A stretch of 64,000 nt of DNA from the NCBI GenBank assembly GCA_027306915.1, contig DAHUYW010000003.1, forward strand, positions 109,655 through 173,654, given 5' to 3'. The stretch's first letter is position 1. Every line of letters begins with the position of its first letter. Made by a program: the position numbers and the translations under genes. Below the pieces are notes generated by a model. It was given only the letters and a program-made list of their open reading frames with translations. It made no database searches and was not told where the DNA came from. Shown here piece after piece: positions 8,752 to 17,841 of the stretch. The DNA is from Spirochaetales bacterium (GTDB lineage: Bacteria; Spirochaetota; Spirochaetia; DAHUYW01).

Positions 8752-10182
8752 TCAGTAGGCGCGGGCGAATATCCCGCGGACGACCGCGTCTTTCCCGCAG
8801 TAGACGCACCTCCCGGCGTCCTTGCCGCTCCCGGTGAGCGGCAGCACGCGGATGGTCGCCTTGGTCTCCTCCTTGATCTTCGCCTCGCAGTCCGCCGAGC
8901 CGCACCACCCGGCCTCGACGAAGCCCCCGTCGCCCTCGAACAGCCTCTTGAGCTCTTCGTAGCTCCCCGCCTGAAAGGTGTTGCGGTCGCGGAAATCCTT
9001 CGCCCTCCCGTACAGAGCCTTCTGGATCTCCGCAAGAAGCTCCTTGATGCGAAGCGCCACCCCTTCGGCCGCTACGGCCTCCTTGGCGCCCGTATCCCGT
9101 CGAACGACGGTCACCTTCCCCGCGTCCATGTCCCGCGGCCCGATCTCGACACGGAGGGGGACCCCAAGCAGCTCCCACTCCGAGAACTTCCATCCCGGGG
9201 AGTTGGCGTCGTCATCGTCGAGCTCCACGCGAAACGCCCCCCGAAGGCTGCGGTGAAGCGCGCGAGCGTATTCGACCACCCTTTCCTTCGTTTCGTTCTT
9301 GTAGATTGGGATGATGACGACCTCCGTCGGTGCGATAGCGGGCGGGACGACGAGGCCCTTGTCGTCCGAGTGGGCCATGACTATCGCGCCGATCAGGCGC
9401 GTCGAGACCCCCCACGAGGAGGCCCACACATAGTCGAGGCGGCCGTCCGCAGTCTGGAAGGTGACATCGAATGCCTTTGCGAAGTTCTGGCCGAGGAAGT
9501 GCGAGGTACCCGCCTGAAGCGCCCTGCGGTCCTGCATCATCGCCTCGATGGCATAGGTGTTCACCGCTCCTGCAAACTTCTCCGACTCAGACTTGATACC
9601 CGCCAGCACGGGGAGGGCCAAATATTCTTCCGCAACACGGCGATAAAGCTCGAGAATTCGAAGGGTTTCCTCGCGAGCCTCCTCGGCGGTCGCATGAGCC
9701 GTATGCCCCTCTTGCCACAGGAACTCCGTCGTGCGCAGGAACAGGCGGGTGCGCTTTTCCCATCGCAGCACGTTTGCCCACTGGTTGATAAGGAGCGGCA
9801 GATCCCGATAGGACTGAATCCACTTCTTATACATGCTCCAGATGATGGTCTCCGAAGTGGGACGAACGACGAGCGGCTCCTCCAGCTCTTCGCCTCCGGC
9901 GTGGGTGACAACGGCGAGCTCGGGAGAGAAGCCTTCGACATGCTCCGCCTCCCGGCGCAGAAAGCTTTCCGGGATCAGCAACGGGAAGTACGCGTTCGAA
10001 TGGCCGGTCTCCTTGAACATCCCGTCCAGCACGCTCTGAATTCTCTCCCACAACGCGTAGCCGCGCGGCCGGATAACCATGCAGCCCTTGACCGGCGCGT
10101 AGTCGGCAAGGCGCGCATTGAGCACGATGTCTACGTACCACTGTGAGTAGTCGGTTGCGCGAGGCGTTATCTTCTCTGCCAT
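8752..10182 (-). CDS. proS: Proline--tRNA ligase, archaeal/eukaryotic type
   Basis: The 476-residue class II aminoacyl-tRNA synthetase charges tRNA(Pro) with proline. The sequence shows '[11 protein letters not shown]', '[20 protein letters not shown]' (class II motif 2 region), '[24 protein letters not shown]' split around the catalytic site, and '[16 protein letters not shown]' (motif 3 region). It lacks the editing insertion of the typical bacterial enzyme and ends in the extra zinc-binding domain of the archaeal type, with Cys pairs 'CGSADC' and 'CVYC', and a C-terminal Tyr. This form is common in spirochaetes, mycoplasmas and some other bacteria. It has its own promoter just upstream and a GGGGGA ribosome site. 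Confidence 0.95.
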   Translation of the reverse strand: MAEKITPRATDYSQWYVDIVLNARLADYAPVKGCMVIRPRGYALWERIQSVLDGMFKETGHSNAYFPLLIPESFLRREAEHVEGFSPELAVVTHAGGEELEEPLVVRPTSETIIWSMYKKWIQSYRDLPLLINQWANVLRWEKRTRLFLRTTEFLWQEGHTAHATAEEAREETLRILELYRRVAEEYLALPVLAGIKSESEKFAGAVNTYAIEAMMQDRRALQAGTSHFLGQNFAKAFDVTFQTADGRLDYVWASSWGVSTRLIGAIVMAHSDDKGLVVPPAIAPTEVVIIPIYKNETKERVVEYARALHRSLRGAFRVELDDDDANSPGWKFSEWELLGVPLRVEIGPRDMDAGKVTVVRRDTGAKEAVAAEGVALRIKELLAEIQKALYGRAKDFRDRNTFQAGSYEELKRLFEGDGGFVEAGWCGSADCEAKIKEETKATIRVLPLTGSGKDAGRCVYCGKDAVVRGIFARAY

Positions 10183-10203
10183 TGTTCCCCCATGGAAGAG
10201 AGC

Positions 10204-10232
10204 ATTCTAAGTTCCCTTCCGGGGTGTGTCAA
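10204..10232 (-). promoter_or_regulatory. Sigma-70-type promoter for proS
   Basis: On the minus strand TTGACA (10227-10232) is followed by a 17-bp spacer and TAGAAT (10204-10209). The predicted start of transcription is about 15 bases before the proS ATG at 10182. Confidence 0.7.
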
Positions 10233-10243
10233 TAAAACCTGGA

Positions 10244-10930
10244 TCAGGGAGCGAGTGCGAGGGTATCCACCATGTATCGGACGTTCACCCCGTCCTTGTC
10301 CTTCTCCTGCTTTTCGATAACGAACACCAGCGAGCGATTGTTGGGGCCGACGACGATCCGCCGAATGCGGTAGCTCTCGACGCCAATTCGCTTGTAGTTG
10401 GGAAGCCCAACGGTGAAATGTAGAGTCTTGCCTTTGGCGGTGTGAATCGTTACGTCTATGCTGAAGGACGAGCTCACCTGGCTGCTTGAGTATTGGAACT
10501 GATCGAGAGCCACGGTGTAGTCGTTCCCGGTCTGGAAATCTCGGAAATGGAGTGTCGGTTTCGGCTGCTGTCCGTCAAGGAGCAGATACAGCACGCGGCC
10601 GGTTAGAAGGTGATTGATGTGGAGCCTTCTCGCGAGCGCGGCGTTGTCGGCTATGAGGTTGTAGAGCTCCCCCCTTCCGTCCTCTCCGGGCTCGAGAGAG
10701 CCGAGGTAGCGCCCCGATTTCTCCCCATTCGGCACAAACTGATCGTGGGCGACATCCACGGCGTAGAGGCCGGCGTAGGCAACCATGCCTTCGGTGACTC
10801 CATACTGCCCGAACATGAAGTATCTCGAATCAGGCGAAAAGCCGAGGTTCACGAAATTCGCGACGTCTCCTGCAAAAAGCAGCCCCGTGCAAAAAAAAAG
10901 AACAGCAGCAAGTGCCGACCGCTTTGTCAT
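10244..10930 (-). CDS. Predicted secreted protein, DUF2259-like
   Basis: The 228-residue protein has a cleavable signal peptide (SALAAVLFFCTGLLFAGDVA). After it comes 'NLGFSPDSRYFMFGQYGV', typical of the DUF2259/COG5454 secreted proteins that I recall from spirochaetes; I assign this from memory of the motif. The rest is rich in beta strands, with a conserved-looking tail 'RRIVVGPNNRSLVFVIEK'. An AGGAGAGGGG ribosome site precedes the ATG. The protein is probably periplasmic and its role is unknown. It is divergent from the membrane-protein gene at 11016. Confidence 0.65.
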   Translation of the reverse strand: MTKRSALAAVLFFCTGLLFAGDVANFVNLGFSPDSRYFMFGQYGVTEGMVAYAGLYAVDVAHDQFVPNGEKSGRYLGSLEPGEDGRGELYNLIADNAALARRLHINHLLTGRVLYLLLDGQQPKPTLHFRDFQTGNDYTVALDQFQYSSSQVSSSFSIDVTIHTAKGKTLHFTVGLPNYKRIGVESYRIRRIVVGPNNRSLVFVIEKQEKDKDGVNVRYMVDTLALAP

Positions 10931-11015
10931 ATGCCCCTCTCCTTTCTGTATCGTTCGTTTTCGACATTACTGTAGATTTTTCTGGGAAAGTGGCCTTAAA
11001 TGGCGATAGGTCGCC

Positions 11016-11822
11016 ATGACGGTCAGCGTGAGAAACAACGTGCTTCTGGCTTCGCTGCTCTTTTGTGTAGCGCTCCTCGTCGCCTTCGCGATCGGGGTCG
11101 GCGGTCTGTACCTCACGAAGGCCGGCGGGCTCTCCCTCCCGGCCCTTTTCGAGAGCCAGGTGCACCGCCAGACGGCTCTCACGCTTTGTCGGCTGGCCGG
11201 CCTTCTTGTCTACTCGGTAGGGGCGGGCCTGGCCCTGCAGCGCTTTTTCCGCAAGACAGTCTCTTCCGAGATGTTCTTCTTCATATTCTTCGTCATCTCC
11301 CTCTCGTTCGAGGCCTTCCGGGCGGGGCCGTTGCTGCTGGAGCTGAGCAGTCAGCCTTCGTACTATGGGACGGTCCTCACACGGGTGGTGGAGTTCAGTC
11401 GATTCTTCGGTGTCTTTTGTCTGTTCATCTCCGGACTCTACGCCACGGGCATCGACTACCCGAAATTCGAGACGGTGCTCGGGGTGGCGCTTCTGGTGGC
11501 GTTCGCGCTCGCCTTCTCCATACCCGTCGACTCCTCCACCTTCCTCCCCAGCCTGATGTACCGGATCGGCGGCGGGAATCAGATCCTTTTCGTCTTCCTC
11601 GCACTGGAGCTCTTCTCGATATTGAACTTCCTCCTTGCAGCCTACCTTCGCCGGGCAAAGGACTACCTGATTCTGACCGTCGGCCTCACGGCCGCAATCG
11701 TCGGAGAGGACCTCCTGCTTTTTGTTTCATGGACCCCTGCGGCGGCGGTCGGACTGGTCCTTTTGGTGGCGGGTACCATAGTCTTCGGCAACAGGACGCA
11801 TGTGATCTACCTCTGGAGTTGA
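11016..11822 (+). CDS. Hypothetical polytopic membrane protein
   Basis: The 268-residue product contains about seven or eight hydrophobic helices spread over its length, for example 'VLLASLLFCVALLVAFAIGV', 'EMFFFIFFVISLSFEAF', 'FVFLALELFSILNFLLAAYL' and 'AVGLVLLVAGTIVFG'. I recognise no family. The arrangement is like a seven-helix sensor or energy-coupling module without a soluble domain, but that is only a resemblance. It is followed 33 bp later by the penicillin-binding-protein gene in the same direction, so the two may be cotranscribed and linked to the cell envelope. Confidence 0.6.
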   Translation: MTVSVRNNVLLASLLFCVALLVAFAIGVGGLYLTKAGGLSLPALFESQVHRQTALTLCRLAGLLVYSVGAGLALQRFFRKTVSSEMFFFIFFVISLSFEAFRAGPLLLELSSQPSYYGTVLTRVVEFSRFFGVFCLFISGLYATGIDYPKFETVLGVALLVAFALAFSIPVDSSTFLPSLMYRIGGGNQILFVFLALELFSILNFLLAAYLRRAKDYLILTVGLTAAIVGEDLLLFVSWTPAAAVGLVLLVAGTIVFGNRTHVIYLWS

Positions 11823-11855
11823 CAAAGAAATCTCAAGCTCCAATGATGTCTTTCA

Positions 11856-14423
11856 ATGGGTGAAGCCCGAAGGCGCAAGATCGTCCTGGAAATCCTCCTA
11901 GTGACGTGTGTCTTTGCGTCGCTCATCCTGGGGGGCGCAATCGGCCTCTTCGTGGCCGAATCCCACAAGGTGAAGCTCGGCTCCTCGATGAGCGAGTACA
12001 ACCTGGCCACCCCGACGCAGATACTGGATCGAAAAGGTCAGCTTATCACTGAGTTCTTCGGCGACGTGAAGCGCGACATCGTCCCTCTCGATGAGATGCC
12101 CAAGCACCTGGTCTACGCGCTCATCACTCGGGAGGACTCTCGCTTCTTTCAGCATCACGGCTTCAGCATCCGAGGCTTGCTCCGGGCCGCCTGGAAAATC
12201 ATGACCCATCAGTACGTTTCGGGGGGGAGCACCATTACCCAGCAGCTCGCGGGAACCCTGTACGCGGATCGCACCGACCGGACGCTAAATCGGAAACTCA
12301 AGGAGCTCTGGTGGGCGGTCCAATTGGAGCGGAATCTCACCAAGACGCAGATCCTCGAGCTCTACATGAATGAGACGTTCTTCGGAAGCGGGACTCACGG
12401 CGTCGAGGCCGCCTCGCAATTCTACTTCGGCCACTCAGCCCGCACCATCACGCTCGCGGAATCGGCGATGCTGGTTATCCAGCTTGCGAATCCGGCTCGC
12501 TATTCGCCCTTTCGCCACCCCGACGCTGCGAAGAAGCTGCAGCGGATGATCCTCGACAGGATGGTCAGGGCCGGCTTCGCAGGCAGGGATGAAGTCGACC
12601 GATCCTTCGACGTCTACTGGTCAGACTATGACTACACCCGCCCGGCGCACGCCTCGGCATTCAGCGAGAACAGAAGCGAGGCGCCCTACTTCTCGGAGTA
12701 CGTGCGCCAGGAGCTTGAGAAATCCCTATACGGAAAGCTCGACTACTTCCGCGACGGGCTAGTCGTGCACACCTCCCTGGACATGGACTATCAGCGGGCC
12801 GCACAACAGATCATCCAGCGCAACGTCAAGGCGATAAACGCGATCTACCGGAGCGCGTCCGAATCGCGACTCGTTTACGTCGACCACCAGTTCGTTCCGA
12901 TCGTCAGTCTTGTTGCCCTCGGATTTGACCTGACTGCGATCGACGAAGCACGGACCCACAAGCAGCGCCAGACGACCGAAGAGGTCTACGTGACCGCCAT
13001 CAATCCGATTCTCGAGATCACCTCGCAGCTCTTTGGCATGGCTCCGGTCAAGAACCTCACCCATGCGGCTAACTCGTACCGGCGCGCCGCGGCGGAAAAG
13101 ACAACGGTCGAAAGCGCCCTGGTCACGCTCGACAACACGAACGGAGAGATCCTTGCAATGGTCGGCGGCAGCAGCTGGGAAACGTCCAAGTTCAACCGGG
13201 CAGTCGACGCCCGGATCCAGCCCGGCTCGGCCATCAAGCCTCTCTACTATTCCGCGGCAATCTCGTCGGGCAAGTTCACCCCAGCCAGCCGGATCTATGA
13301 CGGCCCTATCGTGTTCTACAACGAGGACGGCAAACCCTACACCCCTTCCAACTTCCTGGGAGAGTGGTCAGGATCGGTCCTCCTCCGCAACGCTCTTGCC
13401 AATTCCATGAATGTTCCCTCCCTCCAGGTCTTGGCGGGAATCGGGTTCGATACGGCGATCGAAAGGATGTCGCGGATGCTCGGGATGGAGGCCGAACGCG
13501 ACGACGAGCGCGTCTTCCCCCACGTGTATCCCCTCGGACTTGGAATTACGCCGCTAGCGCCGATTAATATGGCCCGGGCCTACGCAGTCTTCGCCAACCA
13601 GGGACGGGAGGTGGATCCGGTCGCAATAACCTACATCCAGGATCGAAGCGGCAATATCATCCTCGAGCCGGAAAAGGAGCTTCGGGCCGAACAGAAAAGG
13701 AAGGGACGTCTGCTGCAGGTCATGAGCCCGCAGGCCGCGTACGTCATGATTTCGCTGCTGCAGAGCACACTCGACTCAGGCACCCTCTCCGCGGTCCGCG
13801 AGCGGTTCGGCGACTTTGGCGGGATGCCCATGGCCGGAAAGACCGGCACTACCCAGAACTGGTCCGACGCCTGGACGGTGGGATTCTCGCCCTACTATAC
13901 CACTGCAATCTGGTTCGGCTTCGACAAGCGCGGGGCCACGCTGGGACTTGCGCAGACCGGTGCCACCGCCGCCGGTCCCGTTTGGGGCGAGTACATGAAG
14001 GCGATCCACAAGGATCTCGCGCGAAAGGAGTTCCCCGAGCCGGAGGCGGGGCTCGTCAGGGTCAAGGTTGACGCCGAGTCCGGGCTTCTCCCTTCACAGA
14101 GCTCACGCCGCGTTATCTCGGAGGTGTTCATTGCAGGGACCGAGCCGCGCCGCCTGGATACTCTGCAGGCCTACAAGAACGCGCGAGAGGAGGAGCTGAT
14201 TCGCAAGCTTCAGAACTCGGCGCTCATCCAGAGCCTGCCCGTACAGGGTGCACTCGAGCCGGGCTCCCCGCTCCGGATGGAGCCCCTGCCGCACGCCGAG
14301 GGCCCGCCCCCGGGAACGGCCGAAGGGCAAGGGGAGAATCCTTCCCGAGAGGCGAGCGAGAGCTCGGCGCCCTCAGCCCTCCCTGAGAGTCAATCGACAG
14401 GGGAAAATCCGCTTTTGGAATAG
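11856..14423 (+). CDS. Class A penicillin-binding protein (PBP1A-like glycosyltransferase/transpeptidase)
   Basis: The 855-residue bifunctional enzyme polymerises lipid II and cross-links peptidoglycan outside the inner membrane. It begins with a cytosolic basic tail and one membrane helix (residues about 8-33). The GT51 glycosyltransferase domain shows 'REDSRFFQHHG' with the catalytic Glu, 'GGSTITQQLA', and 'ELYMNETFFGSGTHGVEAAS'. The transpeptidase domain shows the catalytic 'SAIK' near residue 458, 'SMN' near 517 and 'KTGTT' near 661. Between the domains lies an insert of roughly 100 residues. The C-terminal 50 residues are Pro/Gly/Glu-rich and probably disordered. All catalytic motifs are intact. 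The ribosome site is weak. Confidence 0.93.
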   Translation: MGEARRRKIVLEILLVTCVFASLILGGAIGLFVAESHKVKLGSSMSEYNLATPTQILDRKGQLITEFFGDVKRDIVPLDEMPKHLVYALITREDSRFFQHHGFSIRGLLRAAWKIMTHQYVSGGSTITQQLAGTLYADRTDRTLNRKLKELWWAVQLERNLTKTQILELYMNETFFGSGTHGVEAASQFYFGHSARTITLAESAMLVIQLANPARYSPFRHPDAAKKLQRMILDRMVRAGFAGRDEVDRSFDVYWSDYDYTRPAHASAFSENRSEAPYFSEYVRQELEKSLYGKLDYFRDGLVVHTSLDMDYQRAAQQIIQRNVKAINAIYRSASESRLVYVDHQFVPIVSLVALGFDLTAIDEARTHKQRQTTEEVYVTAINPILEITSQLFGMAPVKNLTHAANSYRRAAAEKTTVESALVTLDNTNGEILAMVGGSSWETSKFNRAVDARIQPGSAIKPLYYSAAISSGKFTPASRIYDGPIVFYNEDGKPYTPSNFLGEWSGSVLLRNALANSMNVPSLQVLAGIGFDTAIERMSRMLGMEAERDDERVFPHVYPLGLGITPLAPINMARAYAVFANQGREVDPVAITYIQDRSGNIILEPEKELRAEQKRKGRLLQVMSPQAAYVMISLLQSTLDSGTLSAVRERFGDFGGMPMAGKTGTTQNWSDAWTVGFSPYYTTAIWFGFDKRGATLGLAQTGATAAGPVWGEYMKAIHKDLARKEFPEPEAGLVRVKVDAESGLLPSQSSRRVISEVFIAGTEPRRLDTLQAYKNAREEELIRKLQNSALIQSLPVQGALEPGSPLRMEPLPHAEGPPPGTAEGQGENPSREASESSAPSALPESQSTGENPLLE

Positions 14424-14596
14424 CGCCGCCTCGACAGCGGAAAAACCGTGCCCCTTCTTGGGCCGCCCCGCGCGTTCGTAGGTTGCTAACGCGCTCATCG
14501 GTGCCTGCCAGGACGGCGTTCTCGCGACCCAGTTTGGGAAACGAGAGCTTGCGAGATACCGTTTTGGCGGGTTAGTTGCTTTTGTCAGCGCCCCGG

Positions 14597-15238
14597 TCAA
14601 CTGGCGAGGAGCTGGCTTGCGACGAAGCCGGTCCCTACCGGCAAGAGAATGTTGTCGAGATCCCCGGACGGGAGCACCTCGATGAGCGTCGCGGTCCCTC
14701 CGAGAAGGGCGGCTATGATCGGCTTTCCGGTGAGCCGGAAGACGACGAGAAAGACGGCGCTGAAGCAGGCGGCGCTGCCGGCGAAGGTCTTGCCCCCCGT
14801 CAGTGGGATCCGCCGCCTCCCAACCATCTTGCCGACGATACTCGAGAAGCTGTCGCCGAAAGCCAGGGCGTAAATTGCGATCGACGCCGCGGGCTCAGGA
14901 TAGAGCAGGAGCGCGATCATCGCTCCCAAACCGAGCGTCACGGGACCAAGGACGAACTTGCCCATGTCGCGGGGACGCGATGCAGCACTGGTCATCGCGG
15001 AGATGAGGGCAATTTCACGCCCCTGACTCCGCAGATGCTCGGCGTATGCGTAGATGATGGTTCCGACGCCAAGCACGGCCATCGTCATTGTGATGTCCAG
15101 CCTTGCGAGAAAGGGGACGAACGCTATGAAGAGGTGGATTCCCTTGCGAAAGAACTCGACCTGAAGCTCTCGGGACAGACCTTCGAAGCCTTGAACTCGT
15201 ACGGGGCGGCCAACCAGCGGTGCTGAAATCTTCTCCAT
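14597..15238 (-). CDS. CDP-alcohol/dolichol-kinase-like membrane protein (phosphatidate cytidylyltransferase superfamily)
   Basis: The 213-residue protein has about six membrane helices. The C-terminal half carries 'ALAFGDSFSSIVGKMVGRRRI' and 'GKTFAGSAACF', the combination seen in the dolichol kinase/SEC59, phytol kinase and CTP-dependent diacylglycerol kinase group. By family knowledge it would phosphorylate a lipid alcohol (diacylglycerol or a polyprenol) with CTP or ATP at the inner membrane. The substrate cannot be told from sequence. It faces the PBP gene tail to tail across a 170-bp gap in which I see nothing convincing. Confidence 0.75.
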   Translation of the reverse strand: MEKISAPLVGRPVRVQGFEGLSRELQVEFFRKGIHLFIAFVPFLARLDITMTMAVLGVGTIIYAYAEHLRSQGREIALISAMTSAASRPRDMGKFVLGPVTLGLGAMIALLLYPEPAASIAIYALAFGDSFSSIVGKMVGRRRIPLTGGKTFAGSAACFSAVFLVVFRLTGKPIIAALLGGTATLIEVLPSGDLDNILLPVGTGFVASQLLAS

Positions 15239-15429
15239 CTTGGGTCACACTCAAAGTAACGGGATCAGTGGATGCTATGACCTTATATAGCAAGTTCGGT
15301 ACCAACCCGCCTGAAGCCCGGCGCGGACGTATCTCGTTCCCGGACTGACACTTACGTCCTCGCGACAGCCGCTGCACTTCGAGGAAGCTCAATTGGTATC
15401 GTTTTCTATACGTTAGCTTTCTGAATTCA

Positions 15430-16113
15430 CTATGCCGAAGGGAGCGACGAGGGTGCCTGGGGGGACTCCTCGCCTTTCTCCTGGCTCGCGAGGAGGCGTT
15501 CCAGACGCTCGATCCGGTCGTGAAGGAGATCCACGTCATGCCGGAGGCGCCTGCGCTGACGCGCGTTGCTTACCCCACGGAGAATTCCAATCGGAACATA
15601 GGAAAGAAGCGCGATAAAAATCCTGTTGAGAAGGCGCACCAGGTCGAGCTGCTTGTTGGCCTCGGGGGCAGAGAACCATGAGAACGAGAAGAAATCGAGC
15701 CGGTTCCACTGACCCACGATGGAGGCGACCTGCACTATCAAGGGAGGGAAGCTGCGAACAAAGAGGGCTGCGCCCGCCAGGAGCGCGGCGATCACGTTGT
15801 AGGCTATCACCACTCCGATGTAAGCGCCGCGCTTGTCCATCGAGCGAAAGCCTCCCAAGAGCACCATCACTGCGGCGCAGAGCACCATGAGCCCGTCAAG
15901 GATCTCGAGCGCCACGAGGTCCAACCGGAAATTCGCGACCGTCGACCAACCCGAGACCGCCACAAGCAGGAAGTAGCTGCTGGGGGAGACGAGAAGTAGC
16001 AAACGAAGCCCGCTTTCGTCCCGCAGATGGGCCCGATCCTCCCACCAACGGTAAAGCAACACAGACCAGACCACCGTCAAGACGCCGGTCGTCAAGTAGA
16101 TTGCAGTTTCCAT
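15430..16113 (-). CDS. Hypothetical membrane protein with C-terminal coiled coil
   Basis: The 227-residue product has five or six hydrophobic helices in its first 185 residues and a short predicted coiled coil (RRRLRHDVDLLHDRIERLER) near residue 200, then a Ser/Pro-rich tail. No family is recognised. The charged tail should face the cytoplasm, so it could bind a soluble partner. A 190-bp gap separates it from the upstream kinase-like gene's start, and it sits 33 bp downstream of the CoA-binding-protein gene on the same strand. Confidence 0.6.
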   Translation of the reverse strand: METAIYLTTGVLTVVWSVLLYRWWEDRAHLRDESGLRLLLLVSPSSYFLLVAVSGWSTVANFRLDLVALEILDGLMVLCAAVMVLLGGFRSMDKRGAYIGVVIAYNVIAALLAGAALFVRSFPPLIVQVASIVGQWNRLDFFSFSWFSAPEANKQLDLVRLLNRIFIALLSYVPIGILRGVSNARQRRRLRHDVDLLHDRIERLERLLASQEKGEESPQAPSSLPSA

Positions 16114-16146
16114 CTAAATAGCCTTATCGGCCGAACGGGCGGAATC

Positions 16147-16521
16147 CTAGAACTGATTGGTTCTCAGCATGACCAGGGTACAGGCTTCCAGGTAAGGAAT
16201 ACCGTTGCTCGTGAGGGCGCTTTCGAGCTGGGCCGATTCCGTCCCCGGATTCAAGATCACGCGCTTCGGCTTCAGCGCCAGTATCGACGGGATCATGGGT
16301 GCGCTGTGCTGCGGACCCACGTAGACGCTTAAGGTGTCGACCTCGGAACGGATCTCCCCCAATTCGTGGGCGACCGGGAGACCTTCGATCTCATTCTCGA
16401 CCGGGTGAACGGGAAGTACCTCGTGGCCATATTCCTTCAGCATGACCACCGCCTTATTTGAATAGCGTTCCGGTTTCTTGCTTGCTCCGAGGACGACGAC
16501 TCGTTTGCTCTGGCGTTCCAT
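16147..16521 (-). CDS. CoA-binding domain protein
   Basis: The 124-residue single-domain protein has the CoA-binding Rossmann fold of the succinyl-CoA ligase alpha-subunit type. The first strand and loop are 'VVVLGASKKPERYSNKAV', followed by 'GHEVLPVHPVENEIEGLP', 'VDTLSVYVGPQHSAPMI' and 'RVILNPGTES', all characteristic of the small YccU-like CoA_binding family. Length and motif order are normal for the family. The physiological role of these stand-alone proteins is not established. It may be cotranscribed with the membrane protein that follows it. Confidence 0.88.
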   Translation of the reverse strand: MERQSKRVVVLGASKKPERYSNKAVVMLKEYGHEVLPVHPVENEIEGLPVAHELGEIRSEVDTLSVYVGPQHSAPMIPSILALKPKRVILNPGTESAQLESALTSNGIPYLEACTLVMLRTNQF

Positions 16522-16569
16522 GTTGCTGCACCTCGCGGATAGAATGTAGCAACACCAGAGAGGGCGGTC

Positions 16570-16620
16570 AATAAAAAGACCGCACCCCCTTTGGCCTGGG
16601 CGAGCCGCCGGGGGTGCGGA
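16570..16620 (-). terminator. Intrinsic terminator after the sigma factor gene
   Basis: A 10-bp perfect stem, CCGCACCCCC (16580-16589) with GGGGGTGCGG (16610-16619), encloses a loop that can pair further (GGC/GCC). On the minus strand it is followed by a T-rich run (the complement of 16571-16579). It lies about 70 bases after the sigma factor stop codon. Confidence 0.75.
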
Positions 16621-16690
16621 GAATTAAGAGGAAAGGACAGCTTCTTTATCTGGAAAAGCTGCAAGCCAGTCAAGCCTCTATTTCAACGGT

Positions 16691-17665
16691 CTACAAGAAC
16701 GCCTCGAGCTCGCGAATAGGCTGCAGTCGGCGCAGCTTACGGATAGCGGAATTCTGCACCTGGCGAACCCGTTCGCGGGTTACCTTCAGCTCTTTGCCGA
16801 TCTCTTCCAGGGTAAGCGGCGCCTCCGCCGTCAGACCGAAGCGAAGCTGCAGGATTCTCGTCTCCCGCTTGTCGAGCCCTCCGAGAACCTTGTCTAGGAT
16901 CTGGCCGACGTTTGCCCGGAAGGCATCCGCAATCGGCTCCGTGCTCTCGTCGCCGGCCTGCAGGTCCAGAACCTTGGCGCCATTCTCCGAATCCAGCGGG
17001 ACATCGAGCGAGGAGGCGTCCACGGCGTGGCGAAGATAGGCTCGGACCTTCTCTTCAGACACGTCGACGAAGGAGGCTATCTCCGCCGCCGAGGGACCGC
17101 GGCCAAGCTGTTGTGCCAGGTAGTTTGTCGCCTCGTTGTACTTTGTAATGGAATTGAGAACATGAATCGGAACTCGGATGGATCGGACCTTATCGGCAAG
17201 GGCCTTCGTAACGGCTTGTTGAATCCACCAGGTTCCATAGGTGGAAAACTTGCAGCCTCGGGTATGGTCGAAGCGCTCCACCGCCTCGATCAGTCCGATA
17301 TTGCCCTCATTGATAAGGTCCAGGAGCGTGAGGCCGCGCCGCTGGTACCTCTTGGCGATGGAAACGACGAGGCGGAGGTTGCCGGTGATCATTCGGTCCC
17401 TGTGGGCTCGAGCTTCGCCGTCCAGCCGAGCCCGTTCGGCGAGAAAGGCATCCTCCGCAAGCCGCCCCTTCAGGTGTTCACTCTCCAGCCTGCGGAGCTC
17501 CGCGCGAAGCCTCTTGACGGCCTCTCCGATCTCGACCTCTTCGGCCCGTGTCAGGAGCTTCATGCCCGCTATCTGCCTTAGGTAGAGGCCCAGCGCGTCG
17601 TGATCGCTCCCGCGGTGCGTTTCACTTCCCTCCCCATTTCGTTCCTTGCGCCGTTTCTTTATCAA
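16691..17665 (-). CDS. RNA polymerase sigma factor, sigma-70 family (group 1/2, RpoD/RpoS-like)
   Basis: The product directs core RNA polymerase to -10/-35 promoters. Region 1.2 is '[12 protein letters not shown]'. Region 2 shows '[31 protein letters not shown]', here split for reading, and '[13 protein letters not shown]'. Region 3 is '[18 protein letters not shown]'. Region 4 is 'LQLRFGL' and '[20 protein letters not shown]'. All core-binding and helix-turn-helix segments are present. The long N-terminal domain of housekeeping RpoD is missing, so a group 2 alternative factor is likely. I place the start at TTG 17665 (324 residues) because a good promoter lies at 17716-17743. A TTG at 17743 would give 350 residues but has no ribosome site and lies in the -35 box. 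Confidence 0.85.
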   Translation of the reverse strand: MIKKRRKERNGEGSETHRGSDHDALGLYLRQIAGMKLLTRAEEVEIGEAVKRLRAELRRLESEHLKGRLAEDAFLAERARLDGEARAHRDRMITGNLRLVVSIAKRYQRRGLTLLDLINEGNIGLIEAVERFDHTRGCKFSTYGTWWIQQAVTKALADKVRSIRVPIHVLNSITKYNEATNYLAQQLGRGPSAAEIASFVDVSEEKVRAYLRHAVDASSLDVPLDSENGAKVLDLQAGDESTEPIADAFRANVGQILDKVLGGLDKRETRILQLRFGLTAEAPLTLEEIGKELKVTRERVRQVQNSAIRKLRRLQPIRELEAFL

Positions 17666-17715
17666 GTTCCTACCCGTTGAACCCGCAACGCCGAGAGATG
17701 CGGGGTAGGGTTTTG

Positions 17716-17743
17716 ATTCTAGCGGATCGGAGGCGAATGACAA
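17716..17743 (-). promoter_or_regulatory. Promoter of the sigma factor gene
   Basis: On the minus strand TTGTCA (17738-17743), a 16-bp spacer and TAGAAT (17716-17721) each match the sigma-70 consensus at five of six positions. This places transcription start near 17709, with about 44 bases of leader before TTG 17665. The adjacent direct repeats end exactly at the -35 box. Confidence 0.6.
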
Positions 17744-17805
17744 TCAGGGAAACTTGATACTTGCCATCAGGGAATCTTGATATCCGCAATCGGAGGATCT
17801 TGAAG
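17743..17805 (-). repeat. Three 23-bp-spaced direct repeats upstream of the sigma factor promoter
   Basis: Plus-strand 17743-17759 (ATCAGGGAAACTTGATA) and 17766-17782 (ATCAGGGAATCTTGATA) agree at 16 of 17 bases. A third copy at 17789-17805 agrees at 12 of 17. The period is exactly 23 bp, close to two helical turns, so a protein could bind all three on one face. They lie between the lgt stop codon and the sigma factor promoter, as expected for an activator or repressor array. No binding protein can be named. Confidence 0.6.
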
Positions 17806-17841
17806 GTGGCCCGACCGTCTGAGTGTGCTCCGGACAGCGGA

